A DNA stretch of 64,000 nt from Triatoma infestans (GCA_011037195.1 JAAEAF010000344.1:186001-250000), one strand, 5' to 3'; positions 9,640 to 22,139 are shown, numbered from the stretch's first letter. Notes: generated by a model not told the origin, from the letters alone. Program-made: numbers and translations.

Positions 9640-10405
9640 AAGATAATGGATGCCTTGCAATCTGGCAAGCAAAGGTGCAGCATTCACCTACATAAGGTCG
9701 GAACTCTTTCTTGGGATAAGCCATAGTCTTTCTAAGAAAAAATAAGAAGAAAGCCAGGAGAGCATTGATCCGAAGACTGACAACAGGCTAAGACTTTCCT
9801 AGGCAGCTGTGAGTTTTCTTCCTGGTGCATCGACTCAAGGAATACAGAAAATCTGGGCCTAGAACATGATATCATCCACTTTGTGGTGGGAGGACGGAAA
9901 TGAAGGAGTCTCCAATAAATCTCCAGCCGGACATGGAACTGTAATATAATCAAGAGGAGATTTAGAGAAGCCTCCGAACTGGGGAATTGGAGAAGGAGGT
10001 TTCCTCCCGAAAACGTTCTTAGAGATTCCAAATTTCTTAAATTCCTAGAAGAAGTGTTGGGGACCAACAGTGTCCTCAGATCTCGTAACGCAATACTTCC
10101 CAGAAAAAGAAAAGTAAACTGTCTGCATTATACACTGTGAAAGTGTAAGTGAGCATAATTGGTGATAAGCTAGAGATTGTTAGTGGTTATGCTGAACCCA
10201 AGAAATAGTTGCACACCCAACTACCACCACAGGCCCTCTGGATATTGTCCGAGTCTGTTGGATGACAAAGGGTTATTTGTGTTGTTAGGGTGGGAATATC
10301 TACAGCAGTTTCTCCAGGCTCTCTAAATAAGTGGCCAGTCAACTTCCTCCAGCCTATGAAGGCTGCACAGTGGTTACAATGAACCCTAAGCTCAAAAGAC
10401 GTCAA
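9640..10405 (+). pseudogene. LINE 3' end: RNase H C-terminus and tail (family L-a)
   Basis: A decayed stretch translates in pieces as LASKGAAF...YIRSELFLGIS, aligning by eye with the end of the RNase H domain and following linker in the copies at 23.9 kb (LARNGAA...WPEPFYGIS) and 44.8 kb. Further on, a KLGL-like segment (NLGLEHDI) and a degenerate Cys/His region (HFVVGGRKE) match LGLKHDCSCRFCG of the 23.9-kb copy. The stretch to 10,405 resembles its 3' untranslated part. Many stops and frameshifts mark it as dead. RNase H plus a terminal Cys/His motif is typical of R1/Jockey/I-group LINEs; the exact clade is unresolved. Confidence 0.6.
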
Positions 10406-11045
10406 TGAATGCCGGGAAGAAAAAAAAACGAACTTTTCTTATAAACAGTAAAATCGATTGGCGGAATAACTCCTGATAGTAGGATTCAAGGCTGGGAATA
10501 TCCAATCAAGACGCTAAGATCCCTGAAAAACTTATTCTATCCATTTCCCCCATTCCAGGCTATATAATCGATAAATTTTAGAAAGGAACTTGCTTATAAG
10601 AAAATTAAATTGATCCATCGTTTTAGAAGTGTCATTATAAATATTGTAATGCCATTAAAATATCTCCCCGGTGTTCGTGTATTACTTCATTACCAGCGGA
10701 CTTCCATTCAGATCAATTCAGCCATAATTAATGTCTACAAAAAAAAAAAATAACCGATGTCTAAGATTGGAACTACAGTCGGACGGGGACCCTCCGTTCT
10801 AGCTCATGGACACCTGATGCCTCACGCTAATTAATATTTCATTTTAAATTAAAAAGTCAATTAATGTCTTCCCTTTTGTGTATGTATGCATGTGTGTGTT
10901 GTACCTGTTTTTTATCTTGTTTTTATTTACAGATGTCTTTTTATACAACAGGATCCACTTTTATTATTATTATTATTATTTTTTTTTTTAAGATCGATAT
11001 ATCAATTTACATTTTAATTATGAAAACATTTTTTTTGACATTTTT
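10406..11045. other. Unassigned DNA
   Basis: AT-rich; poly-A at 10,740-10,750 and a TTA-repeat tract near 10,963-10,990. Nothing else seen. Confidence 0.4.
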
Positions 11046-11640
11046 TACTTTCTGTTACCGCAGACTTGACAAATTTTCGTAATTTAATTTCCACCGGAAA
11101 TACACAGTCGAGTCCCTGATTTTTTTTTATTTTATTCCGTTTAGATACACCAAGGTTTCCGGGCAAAATCCATCAACTTAAGTGAGACTTTACCGAATAG
11201 TTTTTCAGTTTTTTGCGATTTTATAGAAAGCGGTTCCCCCGATTTTCTTTGAACTTCGTATTTTATCTCCATACATAAGGTACTTATTTTATCTCCGTAC
11301 ACCATTTTGTTCCTTTCAGTACAATGAATGGCTTCCACCTACATAATTTAGAAGCACTCTAGCATTCCAAACTTGATGAAAATCAAAAAACAGCAAGTGC
11401 GACATACAGAATAGGTATTTGAATTGTTTGGTTTTCTCTCGATAATGGCTACAACTATTTCCTTTAAAGGTTGACTATAACTAACTGCACTATAATTTAA
11501 AAGTATAATTTTTATTTGAAACCTTTTAGGTACTTTTGCGGAATTTGTGGCGTTAAATTTCAAATTACACGGTGTGTTGGTTCAATGTTATTGGCGCTTT
11601 CGTCTGGACTATGGTGTAATCTAGGGTTACTACTACCTGT
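11046..11640 (+). repeat. REP-1 copy, plus
   Basis: End 2 remnants (TACTTTCTGTTACCGCAGAC, then TTGACAAATTTTCG and TTCCACCGGAAATACAC), a module (GGGCAAAATCCATCAACTTA) and the 'GTGGCGTTAAATTTCAAATT ... TTGGCGCTTTCG' block. End 1 is absent; a LINE fragment follows directly. Confidence 0.7.
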
Positions 11641-12175
11641 CAGGATAGGATCTGGGAGGGTATCTTCCTCCCACGTCTGGTAACTACCCTATCCAGGCTT
11701 CCGAATCTTCTCTCGATGATAGTATCGCAGTACGTTAGGAGGTGTATTGGAGACTACAGCCGTTCAAGCAGGTCTTAGCTTGCTTCAGTCCTGGAAGGGG
11801 TATACTCTTTTCACTTGCTTCTCACTTCTAAGTTCATCCCGAAGTGGCTGGTCGCCTGATTCCACAGAGGGCTTCAGGGCTTCAAAAAGAAAGATGCAGC
11901 GCTTTTTCTTTGTCAGGGCGTACCCATCTCATTTCCTTCTACGTAACATGCCCTAGCACCCAAAATTAGGGAAACTGTCTTGTTCCTGCCATTGAGTTTG
12001 TCGAGGCATTTGCGTACCATTTTCAGTCTGATGACTATGAGCTTATGCTTTAATGGCAGCCTGGCTACCGGATAGGATTGCAATCTCTTGATTCCGATAT
12101 TTCCTATCGAGGTTAAATTGGACACACCTCACAATTGCATGAATTTCCGCCTGGAAGTATCTAGTCTTCAGCCCA
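11641..12175 (-). pseudogene. LINE RNase H fragment (family L-a)
   Basis: On the minus strand the start reads YFQAEIHAIVRCVQ (the E of the RNase H active site), then AILSGSQAAIKA, where the usual SDSQ aspartate has become G, then KCLDKLNGRNKTVSLI and VEGNEM (the GNE.AD region, with the D lost after a frameshift). The linker SGDQPLRDELR then matches SDQPLREELR at 23.9 kb. Several frameshifts are present. It is a 5'-truncated, dead R1/Jockey/I-group-like LINE; upstream reverse transcriptase is missing. Confidence 0.75.
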
Positions 12176-12996
12176 ACACTCCGGTTCCAGTCTCCTCAGA
12201 AATGTAAATGTTTACAACAGTTTTTTGTTGTTGTTCCTTTGACGTAGTTGGGGCTAAATTTTTCTTGTATTTGTACTGGGGGGGGGGGTATCATTGAGGA
12301 TAATCTTTGCGCTGCAAGTTTCTAAAGAAATTGCTCCAAATTAAAAAGAGCTAGAATGATGGCAATATTTGGCCCCCACCTAAAATTCCTAAATGACATT
12401 TTTATAAAGCCAATTAGTCAAAGAAAATGTTAAGATATTTTCTTTAGATATTAAAAGAGTCATTATTTTTTTTTTTTTAAAAGATTCATTTTTAAAATGA
12501 AATACAGAAAAAACAATCATTTTTGTCTGATATAATACGATTAAGAAAGTTTACCAGGATGGTAGCACTGGTTTTTTATGTGTGTTCCTTTTTAAATTAA
12601 AGAGAATGAGAGAGCATATCTTCGAGAAGGGAGTGGTAGGATGTCTTGAAAGGCGTTCAAAGTAGGAGTGGCAGTTTGCACGAGTGAATATAGCGTGCTT
12701 TGGACAAGATCATGATCTAGCGGCGAGGAGGGTCTGTGGAGATCTAGGGAATAAAGGCGAAGTGCACTGTGAACGGATACCAAGTTTACACAATGTGCTG
12801 CTCCCGCTCTCCGCCGCCCCCAAAATATTTTACACCCCCACCACACATTAAATTTAGATATACTTGCCTGTTATGGTGCTTTGTTAATTGTGTCGATACT
12901 TCTCCGGTGAACTTGGTTAGGTTAGTTTACTGAATTTTTGTAGGGTAGTCTGTCTCAAGAGGTCTTTAATCCAGTTTGGGAAGAATTAATCGATAG
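12176..12996. other. Unassigned DNA, G9 tract and TTAGG-like word
   Basis: It contains a G9 homopolymer at about 12,280 and GGTTAGGTTAG near 12,911, a word that recurs in insect DNA and resembles two TTAGG telomere units. No coding region recognised. Confidence 0.4.
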
Positions 12997-13625
12997 TACT
13001 TTCTACTGACCTCCCACTACTCAGGTAAGAAAAAGTTTGCTGCGACCGTGACAAATTTTGGAAGTTGAGTTATCACCGGAAATACATGTTGTTTTGAAGT
13101 CTCCTGAGTACAGGAAATCATTATTAGTTACAAAATACCTCAAAACGAGAAATCGCAGGAAGCTCAAACATTGTATTCCGTTTATGACACGAAAATCGCC
13201 CCTGACACGAAGATTTCGGGCAAAATTCATCAACCGGAGGTGCCACTTTACTGAAGAGGTATATTTCGTTTCAGTTTTCACAATTTTCTCGAAAACGGCC
13301 CCAACGATTTTCTTTAAACTTCTTACAGTAGACATTAATATTTTCACTTTTATTTGGAACATTTTTTCCAAAAAGAATTACTTTAGTTGTTGTGCGGAAT
13401 TTGTGGCGTTAAATTTCATGTATTATATCCAGTTGGTTCAGTGTTATTGGCGCGCTCTGCTGGGCCACAATATATAATCACTTCTTATCCCCCACCATCT
13501 CTATATTTCTGTTAGGACTAATTGTACAAGTTGAGTTTAAAGCAAACGTATCATTTTTTGTGTAATTACATTGACAGCAGTAAGATAAAGCCGTGTGAGT
13601 GTTTCACACCAGATTTCTTTTTTTG
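12997..13625 (+). repeat. REP-1 copy, plus, both ends present
   Basis: End 2 (TACTTTCTACTGACC ... GGTAAGAAAAAGTTTGC) to End 1 (GCAGTAAGATAAAGCCGTG, TGAGTGTTTCACACCAG). It carries one module (ATCAACCGGAGGTGCCACTT) and the 'GTGGCGTTAAATTTCATG ... TATTGGCGCGCTCTGCTGG' block next to End 1. Confidence 0.85.
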
Positions 13626-14605
13626 TAGACGTTAAATAAAAACAAAGTCGAATTCCACAGTTAGCAATAAAACCGGTTTATGGAATGTTAATTTTCATCC
13701 AAATAATCAAACGTCATTTAATTTTTATATTTATGTATTTTTTTTATGAAATAAATTTTTAGAAAGACTTGTCTTTAAGAGTTTAATAATGATAACTTTA
13801 GGAATGGTAATAAGATAAAACAGGAGACTACTTCTTGAAGGGAAAGATTTACTGGAGGAAAAAAGACTGGAAGACTTAATTTTTATAAGTGATTATTTTA
13901 GTGTCACTATCTGATATGGTGCCACTTCTCTCCTAGTCTTGGCACATCAACTTTGTGGAGGGGTGTGTTGGTAGTAGGACTTTTAATAGAGTGAATCCTT
14001 TTTACCACCCCTTCCTGGAGGTCTCTGAATGTAGAGTATCCCATTGCCTTGGTCGTCCCCTTACATATATATACTCACACACTGAAACAACTGTTTTAAA
14101 TTCATTGGTGCCTCGTCTCTATTCCTTCCTTAATGTGGACCCAGTAGACGTGGTATTAAACCAAGTTTCTTCTTTCTGATTTTATGACTGTTCGCTCTCT
14201 ATTACTTCCCAGTGATTGGTCGTCCAGCCAGTTTGCCTCTTCTCCTCTTTATCTATCCTATCTTTCTTCCAACTTTATTACAGTATATATCTGATACATA
14301 CATAATCCTCTCTGGCCCTCTTCTATCCCGTTTTTACATTTTATATATCTTAAACGATTGCTCCCCCGTCGTGTCGTTATATGGACCTTATCTTCCTTCC
14401 CATGGAGATTTCATTAGCTTTGGTAAAACAGAATAATAAACCCAAATTCCCAATCTCCTTTTTTGTTTTGTTTTATGACTAATGTATTATTTTGCGCCGG
14501 TTAATAAAAAATAGTCCACCATTAATGTCATCAACTTTTGGGGGCTTCTTCTACCCCTCTCTAAATAAATAACAGGCAGGCGCATGCGTAGTGTTCTGTA
14601 ATTTC
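13626..14605. other. Unassigned DNA, pyrimidine-rich part 13,930-14,440
   Basis: The 13,930-14,440 stretch is less AT-rich and pyrimidine-biased, and holds two 74-codon open frames without recognisable domains. It may be the 3' part of an unidentified element. The rest is AT-rich with nothing visible. Confidence 0.35.
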
Positions 14606-15369
14606 TATTCTTTCTCTTGTTGCTTGATAATGGGAAGTATTGCGATCATATACAATTTTTGAAATCGCGTTTTCTCCGGAAATACATGTTCAGAAATTCC
14701 CTAAATAGGAAACAACATGTTTTTAGCGAATAGCTGTCTGTTGAGTACGTAACAAAATATCTCAAAAACGGAAATTCGACGGAAGCTCAAAGATTGATCA
14801 ATCCGCATCTGACATGAAGGTTCCGGGCAAAATCTATCAACTGGAAATGCGACTTTACTGAATGTTTTTTATCTTGTCACTTTTCTCCGATTTTCTAAAC
14901 TTCCTATACATAGAGATATCTACCACTTTTATATAAATCATTTTAACGGAACATTTTTTTTTTTTTTGAGTGATTTCTGGGGGGAAAAGTAACGTTGAAC
15001 TTTCCCATAAAGTACCTATTTACTCCGAATTTTTCAAAATCGTACAATGAAGTACGAATTTACAAAATAGGTGTTTGAGTTTTTGGGGTTTTTCTTGAAA
15101 ACGACTGTAACGTATTTCTATTAAACTTGGAATGTTAACTGCACAGATTAGAACCCCATTTGGACCGGTCGTTTAGATTGGCGCTACAAGCTTTGTTAGT
15201 TGTGATAGGTGCGCCCACTCAGAATGTATGTATGTAACAACTACCGGCCTTATTTCAGGGCCAGCTGAACCTAAAACTTTATGATAATTGTAATTTTAAA
15301 GAAAATTTCTTAATTAAATTGTATAATGAGGCAAGGGAAGGACGTGTGAGTGTTTCAGGATTTTTTTTA
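14606..15369 (+). repeat. REP-1 copy, plus, both ends present
   Basis: End 2 (TTCTTTCTCTTGTTGC, then GGGAAGTATTGCGATCATAT) to End 1 (GACGTGTGAGTGTTTCAG and a T8 run). It has a single module region; a 'TTGGCGCTACAAGC' block precedes End 1. Confidence 0.8.
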
Positions 15370-15465
15370 TCTCAACACTTCAATATTTTATCGAAGGCAG
15401 AACTGTAACTTAATAAAACAACAGTTTGGAAAGCGCGACGAGCTTTACTAGCTCTCCAAAAAGCT

Positions 15466-16190
15466 TCTTTTTTTTTAATTACGCTGGCACGTCGACAGGT
15501 TCGGCCATACACGTCCTAGCAGCCCAATAAAGATACGCCCTTCGAATGTAGGCGTCTTTGTCTGTTAAAGATATACGTAGGTCCTCTAGTGCAGGACATG
15601 AGTCTAGGTGGTTAGAGGTCATCTCCTCTCCTGTTTCACACAGAGCGCACTCAGGGCTCTGAGCTACCCCTATCCTGTGGAGGTGCTTTTGGAGAAAATC
15701 GTGGCCTGTAAGGAGGCGGAAGCAGGCCACAAACCGGTCCCTAGGCAGATCTGCTGGAATCGCTCCTTGCGGCTCCCTGAGGACTTCTCAATGTTTGCCC
15801 TCCGCTACTGTTCTTTGTTCCCTTATCCTGTCCCTGTGGATCGAGGTCTTAATTATTCTTTTAATGTCACTTAAGGGAAGGGGGTTATCTGGTTGTACTT
15901 CCTTTGTCCCTTGCTTGGCAAGTCTATCCGCTTGTTCATTGCCATAGATTCCGCAATGCCCTGGGGCCCACTGAAGAACAACCTCGGTGCCACGATTCTG
16001 TAGGTTTGCCACAAGCGAGCGACACCGAACCACCGCTGAACAGTCGGTGATATTCCGACCTGTCACCGATAAAATAGCTGTCTGGAAGTCGACCAACAGA
16101 ACTGCTCTTTTATCATTTCTAGCTTGCAGTTGCTCAAGGGCCATCTTTATGGCCCTTATTTCCCCTGTAAAGCTGCTTTAACTGGAAAAA
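15466..16190 (-). pseudogene. LINE 3' end: RNase H and C-terminal Cys/His motif, one nonsense codon (family L-d)
   Basis: One reading frame runs from about 16,187 to the natural stop at 15,479, broken only by an in-frame TGA at 15,788-15,790. It opens at SSFTGEIRAIKMAL (active-site E), then VDFQTAILSV (active-site D), LQWAPGHCGIYGNEQADRLA (last active-site D). After the stop comes the C-terminal domain ACFRLLTGHDFLQKHLHRIG and a Cys/His motif (CALC...H...C). The catalytic D of the first RNase H strand and all reverse transcriptase are missing. A run of A follows the stop codon at once, and GAATCTTTTT / GAAGCTTTTT flank the insert as a possible target duplication. This is the youngest-looking of the LINE 3' ends; RNase H plus C-x2-C-H-C is R1/Jockey/I-group-like. 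Confidence 0.85.
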
Positions 16191-16349
16191 GATTCAAATA
16201 ACAGTAATATAATTATATAGGTACGAAGTTTAAAGAAACCTGGAAATGTCATTGAAATACCACTTCTTGTGGTCAAAGGTCACATGGACGCTCCATTTTA
16301 CCTTATGGAACAAAAATATCTCAATAGATAATAAAAAGAGGTTATTTTG

Positions 16350-16745
16350 CTCCATCGTGAAGAGAATTCTTACTTATACGATCAAGACCTGGACCATATC
16401 GTAACGGCTGTTTTCGCGGGTAGCAGCAGTTGAAATGGATTTCTGGCGGCGATGTGTGAGAACGACTAGAGCTGATCGGGTAAGTAGTGAAAATATACGG
16501 CAGGAAATGAATATAGAGGAATCCGTGGAAGAGAGGATCATGAGAAAAAAACTGCGGTGATATGGACATCTCAGGCGGATGGACTCTAAAAAATGGCCAG
16601 AAAAAGGATCGATAATTTGGCCCCCCTCGAAGGAGAAGGCGGGGAGGAAATAACAGCCAGAAGATTGCGTGAAGGAAACTGGTCGGGCAGACAATTGTAG
16701 AGAGGGATGACTGAGGTAATCCAATGTAGGGAAACGCCGACATGA
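16350..16745 (+). pseudogene. LINE reverse-transcriptase C-terminus, RTE-like
   Basis: The translation reads ILTYTIKTWTIS, then AAVEMDFWRRCVRTTRADRV, NIRQEMNIEESVEERI, and after one stop YGHLRRMDSKKWPEKG. The order 'LTYG.E.W.. / A.EM.FWRR / DR..NE.IR / L.W.GH..RMD' is the signature of the region following the reverse transcriptase in RTE/BovB-type elements. Stops and a lost upstream region mark it as a dead 5'-truncated copy. It is a different LINE group from the RNase H families nearby. Confidence 0.75.
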
Positions 16746-17945
16746 AGAAAAAGGATGAAAATGTTTGGCCAAGATTCAAATTTTGTAGATAAAGAACGTT
16801 GGCCGGAATTGAAAAATTCCGAGAACTTTCTTTTTTCAATTCTTTGTGACTTTTGGGCTCAGTTTGGTTTTAAATCTTTTTCCGAAATTAATTGTTTTTA
16901 GCGATTCTGGGAGCCAGCTGCGACAGCTCGCTTCAAGCAAAAGTTTAGTTTTGATGTCTCTCACTTGTATAATTATTTTCCAATAAAACAGTTAGACAAA
17001 ATTTCAAATTTGATTAGAATTACAGTAAGAGAAAAAAATCGAGTGAATGTTTATATTCGTAAGAGTGTGCCTGCTACAATAAAAGAACTCATATTATTAA
17101 TCAAACAAGTAATTGCGTATTAAATAAAGAAAATTAAATATAAATTTTTCTTTTTCATTTATTAAATATAAATGTTTCAAAAGCTAATTTAATAAATTAA
17201 CTTTAAAAGCTAATTAAAAGTAGAAAAAAAAATGCTGCGATTAAAGATGACATACTTTGGCTGGTTACTAATGTAAATTATAATTGACTAACAAGGAACG
17301 GTTGGCAATGCTGACAAGGAGATAGCAGTCACTATTATTGCATGAAGCACCAGTACGGTTGGTTCCAATCTATTTTCACCATACAGTACACAGTGGTGAT
17401 TTGTGGTACCAATTAGAGGATTACACACTTTGCTTGATATAATATATATATATATATGTATATAAGGACAACCCACACACGGTAGTTGCTTTATTTCTTA
17501 TTGCTTTGCATTGTGCTTTTATTTGCTTGCTGGCTATTCAATACTGTATAACCTATACTAAATAGTTGGAATGAAAAACTTTGTAAACAAGATGCGGGTA
17601 CTCTCACAACAAGTTTACATCAATAATAATAGGGAGGTTCCATTAATTGTTATTTATATCTTTTAGGTTATAAATTCTATTACAATAATAAAACGTTAAA
17701 AAAAAAAAAGGGTAATGTGTTAATGGTGTAATTATTGGTAGTAATAAAACTTGTAAAAAAAATAACTAATTTGTAAAACACCCAGTGGATCTTGGACAGT
17801 TATTACGTATTTATAATTTGTTATTAACGCCTAACTGCGTATTTGTCTGAATGATGCGGGACATTTAATAGCTTTCATATGGTTGTGTATTAAATAGCTT
17901 TAGAAGTCAGCTGATGGCCATTTATAAACATATGATCTTTATATT
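16746..17945. other. Unassigned AT-rich DNA
   Basis: A decayed REP-1 End 1-like word (CAGTAAGAGAAAAAAATCGA, GTGAATGTTTATATTCG) lies at about 17,023-17,060. A CAGCTGATGG word occurs at about 17,910. A TA run is at 17,440-17,460. No coding sequence recognised. Confidence 0.4.
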
Positions 17946-18713
17946 TGATCTCTCTTACTGGTGTGACAGGAAGTATTGTGATCGTGTCAAATTTTTTTGC
18001 TATCGAGTTCTCACCGGAAATACACATTTTGAAAGGTCACCTGAGTAGTTTTGAAGAAAATGTGAGTATCTATATGGACAGCAGTGCTCAAAAATAAAAA
18101 AAAAAGTACAGAAAGTTTAAACTTGATTTTTAGTTAAGTGCTTGCATGGACCTGGCGGTAAATTCTGATCAAGTTCGGTCAACCGGAAGTAACACTTTAC
18201 TGAATGGATTTTTCAGTTTCTGCATATTTCTCGAAAATTGCTTCAACTTGGAATGTTAACTACAGATATAAACAGCTACAACTTTTATTTGAAACATTTC
18301 TAAGGGAAACTCATTTAAGGGGACTTATGGGAAAAGTATGGGGTTATGTTTTCCTCTGAAGTGATAATTCGGTTTAAATGTGATGTAAAAATTCCGAGTT
18401 TGAAGAGAATTGTTTCACCGGAAGTGCAAGTTTACTGAATTCAGAACAGTTTTTAGTTTTCTGCTATTTTCTCCATCAATACACCATCCGGTTTCATTCA
18501 ACTTGGTGACGAATGACTTTTTTGTAATTGTTTTCCTGAGAAAATTGATTGTAAAGAAGTCGTTTTATTAAATTTGGATTTTTAGATTTTGCTATTAATG
18601 AATGACTGAAGACAACTAAACATATAGTAAAAATGATAAGTTTGAAGAAAGTTAGTCAATTATCACTATATAAATTGCAGAAGAGAAAGTGGCGCGAGTG
18701 TTTTACAACAGAT
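17946..18713 (+). repeat. REP-1 copy, plus, both ends present
   Basis: End 2 (GATCTCTCTTACTGG, then AGGAAGTATTGTGATCGTGT) to End 1 (GCAGAAGAGAAAGTGGCGCG, AGTGTTTTACAACAG). Two modules are visible (TCAACCGGAAGTAACACTTT at about 18,178; TTTCACCGGAAGTGCAAGTT at about 18,412). Confidence 0.85.
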
Positions 18714-19649
18714 AGTTTTACATGTAAACAATCACACATATTGACCATTCACATTGATCATTTTCAAAAATGATACGATCGGACAGGAATCGATTATTGA
18801 ATTGAAAATACTTTTAAACGATAATGGAAGACAGTGCATTGTGCTGACCAAAGTGTGAGAATTAGTGTTTGAGATCCAAATGGCAGTTGAACAGCCCCTC
18901 CTTTCTTTTAAATTTTTTTTTTTACTTAAAACTCATTTTTAGCTGTATAATGGTGGCGTGTAAAATGCCGGCTTTAAATACGTAATTGAAGAGCTGTTGC
19001 TTACAGACATCAATTGGCAACACTGTTATTTATTTTTTTTAACAAAAACACTACAACAAACACACGCACAAAGTATAAACATAAGATAATAATATAATTT
19101 AAATATATATAGTTTTTTTCTTCTTAAATGAAAGGCACTGAATAGGGATATTATTTTATTCAACAGCAAGGGGGCCACCAACCTGTGGAGAGTAATTTTG
19201 CGGCTTTAATAATCGATGGCTTAATTATACATCGATTATCTTTTATTATTTTTTTCTCCTTGTAATTTGTAGATGAAAATCAATTTTGTTTTAAATTAAG
19301 ATGTAAAACGTTTATTTCGTTTTTTTTTCTAAATGTTTTTATAGTAAAATTAATATAGAATTTTCGATTAATTTTATTATCACTTTCTTTTGGGTTTATT
19401 TCTAAAATTTTTAATATTAAATGAAATTATTTTGTATAAGTAATACGTGTAATAGATACGTGTTGTTACTCTCTTTTACAGCTAGAACAAGGAAGTTATC
19501 GTCATGTTACATATTTAGTAACTGAGTTTTCTTAGGAAATGTCTACACTGAAGTTCTCCGAGTGCATTGAATCTCTACCTTAAAGATTTTATGGAAAATG
19601 AGACAACCGGAAGTACGTCTCTACTAATAATTTTGACGATTTCAAAAGA
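18714..19649. other. Unassigned AT-rich DNA with ATCGAT inverted repeat
   Basis: AT-rich. An inverted repeat lies at 19,209-19,239. A REP-1-like plus scrap (GACAACCGGAAGTACGTC) occurs at about 19,600-19,646, directly before the next minus copy. Confidence 0.4.
19209..19239. repeat. Inverted repeat around ATCGAT
   Basis: ATAATCGATG at 19,209-19,218 and its exact reverse complement CATCGATTAT at 19,230-19,239 enclose 11 bases. Confidence 0.8.
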
Positions 19650-20575
19650 AAAAAATCTGGTGTGAAACACATTACTATCCCTTACTAGAATTCCAATCGA
19701 CTTTAACTTTCCTTACAAGTTGGCATTTTCTTCTAGTGACTTCATCATTCTTTAAAGTTTATTTGGCGACTTCCTAAAGCATTAAGATTTCCTGATTTTT
19801 ATTCCAGTTTCTCTTACTTCTTTATGAGAACTAGTCATAGCTTCATCTAGGAGGAACCTTGGTTCTCCGTGTTGAATCTTATGGGCCAATCATTACAATG
19901 GATGAAACCAATATAGCACTTTAAAAGGAAAACATAACCCCACTATTCTCGCCAAAAATGTCCTTACATGAATTTTCTCGGAGAAATGTTTCAAATAAAA
20001 GTTGTAGCTATTTATGTGTTAAATTATTTGAGCCATTTTCGTGAAAATCGCAAAAAAATATACATTCCGGTCAACCGAGTTTTTTCTTACTCAGAAGTAT
20101 ATTTTATTCTAATTAATATTATTAAGATGAAAGAATCGTTTAAGGAACTAAATTAGCACATTATCAGTGAACATAACTCCGCCCCCCCACCACAAAAAAC
20201 CGCCTAAAATAAATTTTCTCAGAGAAATGTTTCAATGAACGTTGTAGCTCTTGATATGTGTAGTCGATATAACAATAAAAAAAACAAAAAAATCGTTGGA
20301 GTTATTATCGACAAATTAGCAAAAAACTGGGGCAAAAACATTCAGTTTAGTCGCCCTTCCGGTTGATGCAGCTTGAAACCTTCTTAACGGAATATCAACT
20401 TTGAACTTCCTGCGATTTTTCGATTTTGAGATATTTTGTTTACACATCACAGAGACACGGAAAACATTTTTTTTTACATTCAGGGGATCTCAAAACAGTA
20501 TTTCCGGTGAAAACTCAATTTCGAAAATTTAACACTGTCGCAGTACTTCCTCTCACTATAAAGGAAGTGGAAGTA
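19650..20575 (-). repeat. REP-1 copy, minus, both ends present
   Basis: End 1 complement (AAAAATCTGGTGTGAAACAC) to End 2 complement (ATTTCCGGTGAAAACTCAAT, TCGCAGTACTTCCTCTCAC, then GGAAGTGGAAGTA). Two modules with GAGAAATGTTTCAAATAAAA-like words are present. The 19,690-19,960 part is unlike other copies. Confidence 0.75.
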
Positions 20576-21375
20576 ATACACTCACCGATATTCTCCAAAC
20601 TTGAAATTTCGGCAACATTTTTAATCACCAATAATAAAATATCGATAAACGAAACGTATATAATAAAGAAATGGCACTTTTATAGCGTATCTTATATAAA
20701 CTATTCAAATAAAACATAAATAGGCTCACATGTTTGTTGTCAATCGATTCTCTATGGAGTCGGCAATTTACAAAAGAGTACCACCTTGGGTATCTTAAAT
20801 GAATGTGCACAAAAAAAAGTCTACAAAGCCACATATTGTGAAGGCATTGACATACACACACACACACACATTATAACAATGTTTTGACTTTTAAAAGTGA
20901 TATCCATCTTCTTAAACTATTTAGGTATACGCACAATTATTTTTTTTTTTTACCTGTGTGGTTAGTGGAGTCTTTATTTGTATGGCAGTGACTTACTCTT
21001 ACTAGTTTTATGAGAAAAAATAAACTGCAAAAATTGGGCGGGTGATGTTTTGTACGTGTGTTTGTATGTAAGCATAATAAGATTATTTCAGGTTGAGTAC
21101 TAATATATATACATATAGGCATTGTGAGCTGTAAAAATGTTGTTTTCATACAAACCTTTCGGGTAACAATAGATTTTGTTGCCTCTAAGTTTGAAATTCC
21201 ACATTGCCAACTAGATCTCACTATAGTCCGTTATTAGTTACGGTGTTCTTATTTCAGGCATTTTAAAGATTTTTTCCCCCAAATAAATGTTGGCCTTTCA
21301 TGTTTGGGAACATAGGATGCTTAAAAATGATGGAATTTTCCCTGGCAGAATGAGAGAAATGTATACCCGGGTGCT
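20576..21375. other. Unassigned DNA
   Basis: An (AC) run at about 20,850-20,870; otherwise AT-rich DNA with no recognised feature. Confidence 0.4.
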
Positions 21376-21379
21376 GTCC

Positions 21380-22010
21380 CGTGGAATTTACACGTTTAAT
21401 AAATTAAGAGCTCTGGATATTTTAGGATCAATATTACTATGAGTCGTCAGTAGTGAAGCAGCAAGTCCTACGCTATCCAAATCCCTACTGGGTCTATACA
21501 GCTGCTCCAAAGAAAAGCAACAACAAACCGGAACTTGAACTAAAGTCCAAACCAAAGCTCTTCCAAAAAAGACATCCTCAGGAACAACGGTGCTGAACCT
21601 AAGTTCTTCACAACCCGAGCAATCTATCATAAGATAAATAGATTCTATCCTCTATCTCACCAATTCTACAAAAGTGGCTCCCATTACTAGAGAAATCTAC
21701 AGCAACATCTTACAATTAGCTCCACTATCCGGACTTCTCCCCCTTCCAATGGGCATCTTAGACAAACGGGATGAATGCTGTAAAATTTTTCCATACCCGG
21801 ATGCTTGATAGACATTGGGCAAAGATCAAGATCAGAGGCTCAGGTGCAAGAGAAGGATAGAGAGGCGCCCAATGTGGCTAATCTATTCATTAGAAGATAA
21901 AACATTTTCAGACTAGGAGTACATCCTTAGAGGAAGGATGCTATTCCAGTCTTATAGAACATTTCTAGTAATAACTTGGAAGTGAAGATATGAATTCAAC
22001 GACTTCAACG
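21380..22010 (-). pseudogene. LINE RNase H end and C-terminal region (family L-b)
   Basis: On the minus strand a region reading RLATLGASLSF (after the RNase H D) is followed downstream by IDCSGCEELRFSTVV. Both match the plus-strand copy at 41.5-41.9 kb (KLGTSLPF; TDCLGCEELRSG), and the intervening DNA aligns too. Multiple stops. The pair defines a family distinct from L-a. Confidence 0.65.
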
Positions 22011-22139
22011 ATGATTCTAGGATAGTAATGAAGAGATAGTAGAAAGCTTGAGGGGGTTATTGGAATATAGCACTGTCGGAGAGTGAAAGTCTATATTTCG
22101 GGGTTACAAATGGTCCTGGAATGACTTGTTATTGGGGAT

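Noticed and set aside
10187..10405. Minus-strand 72-codon frame as a gene
   Set aside because: The DNA aligns on the plus strand with the tail region of the L-a LINE copy at 24.4-24.5 kb.
12905..12935. Interstitial telomere (TTAGG) array
   Set aside because: Only about two units here and two at 22,856; too few to call an array.
16342..16839. 165- and 132-codon minus-strand open frames
   Set aside because: They are antisense shadows of the RTE-like LINE fragment on the plus strand, which has the recognisable protein.
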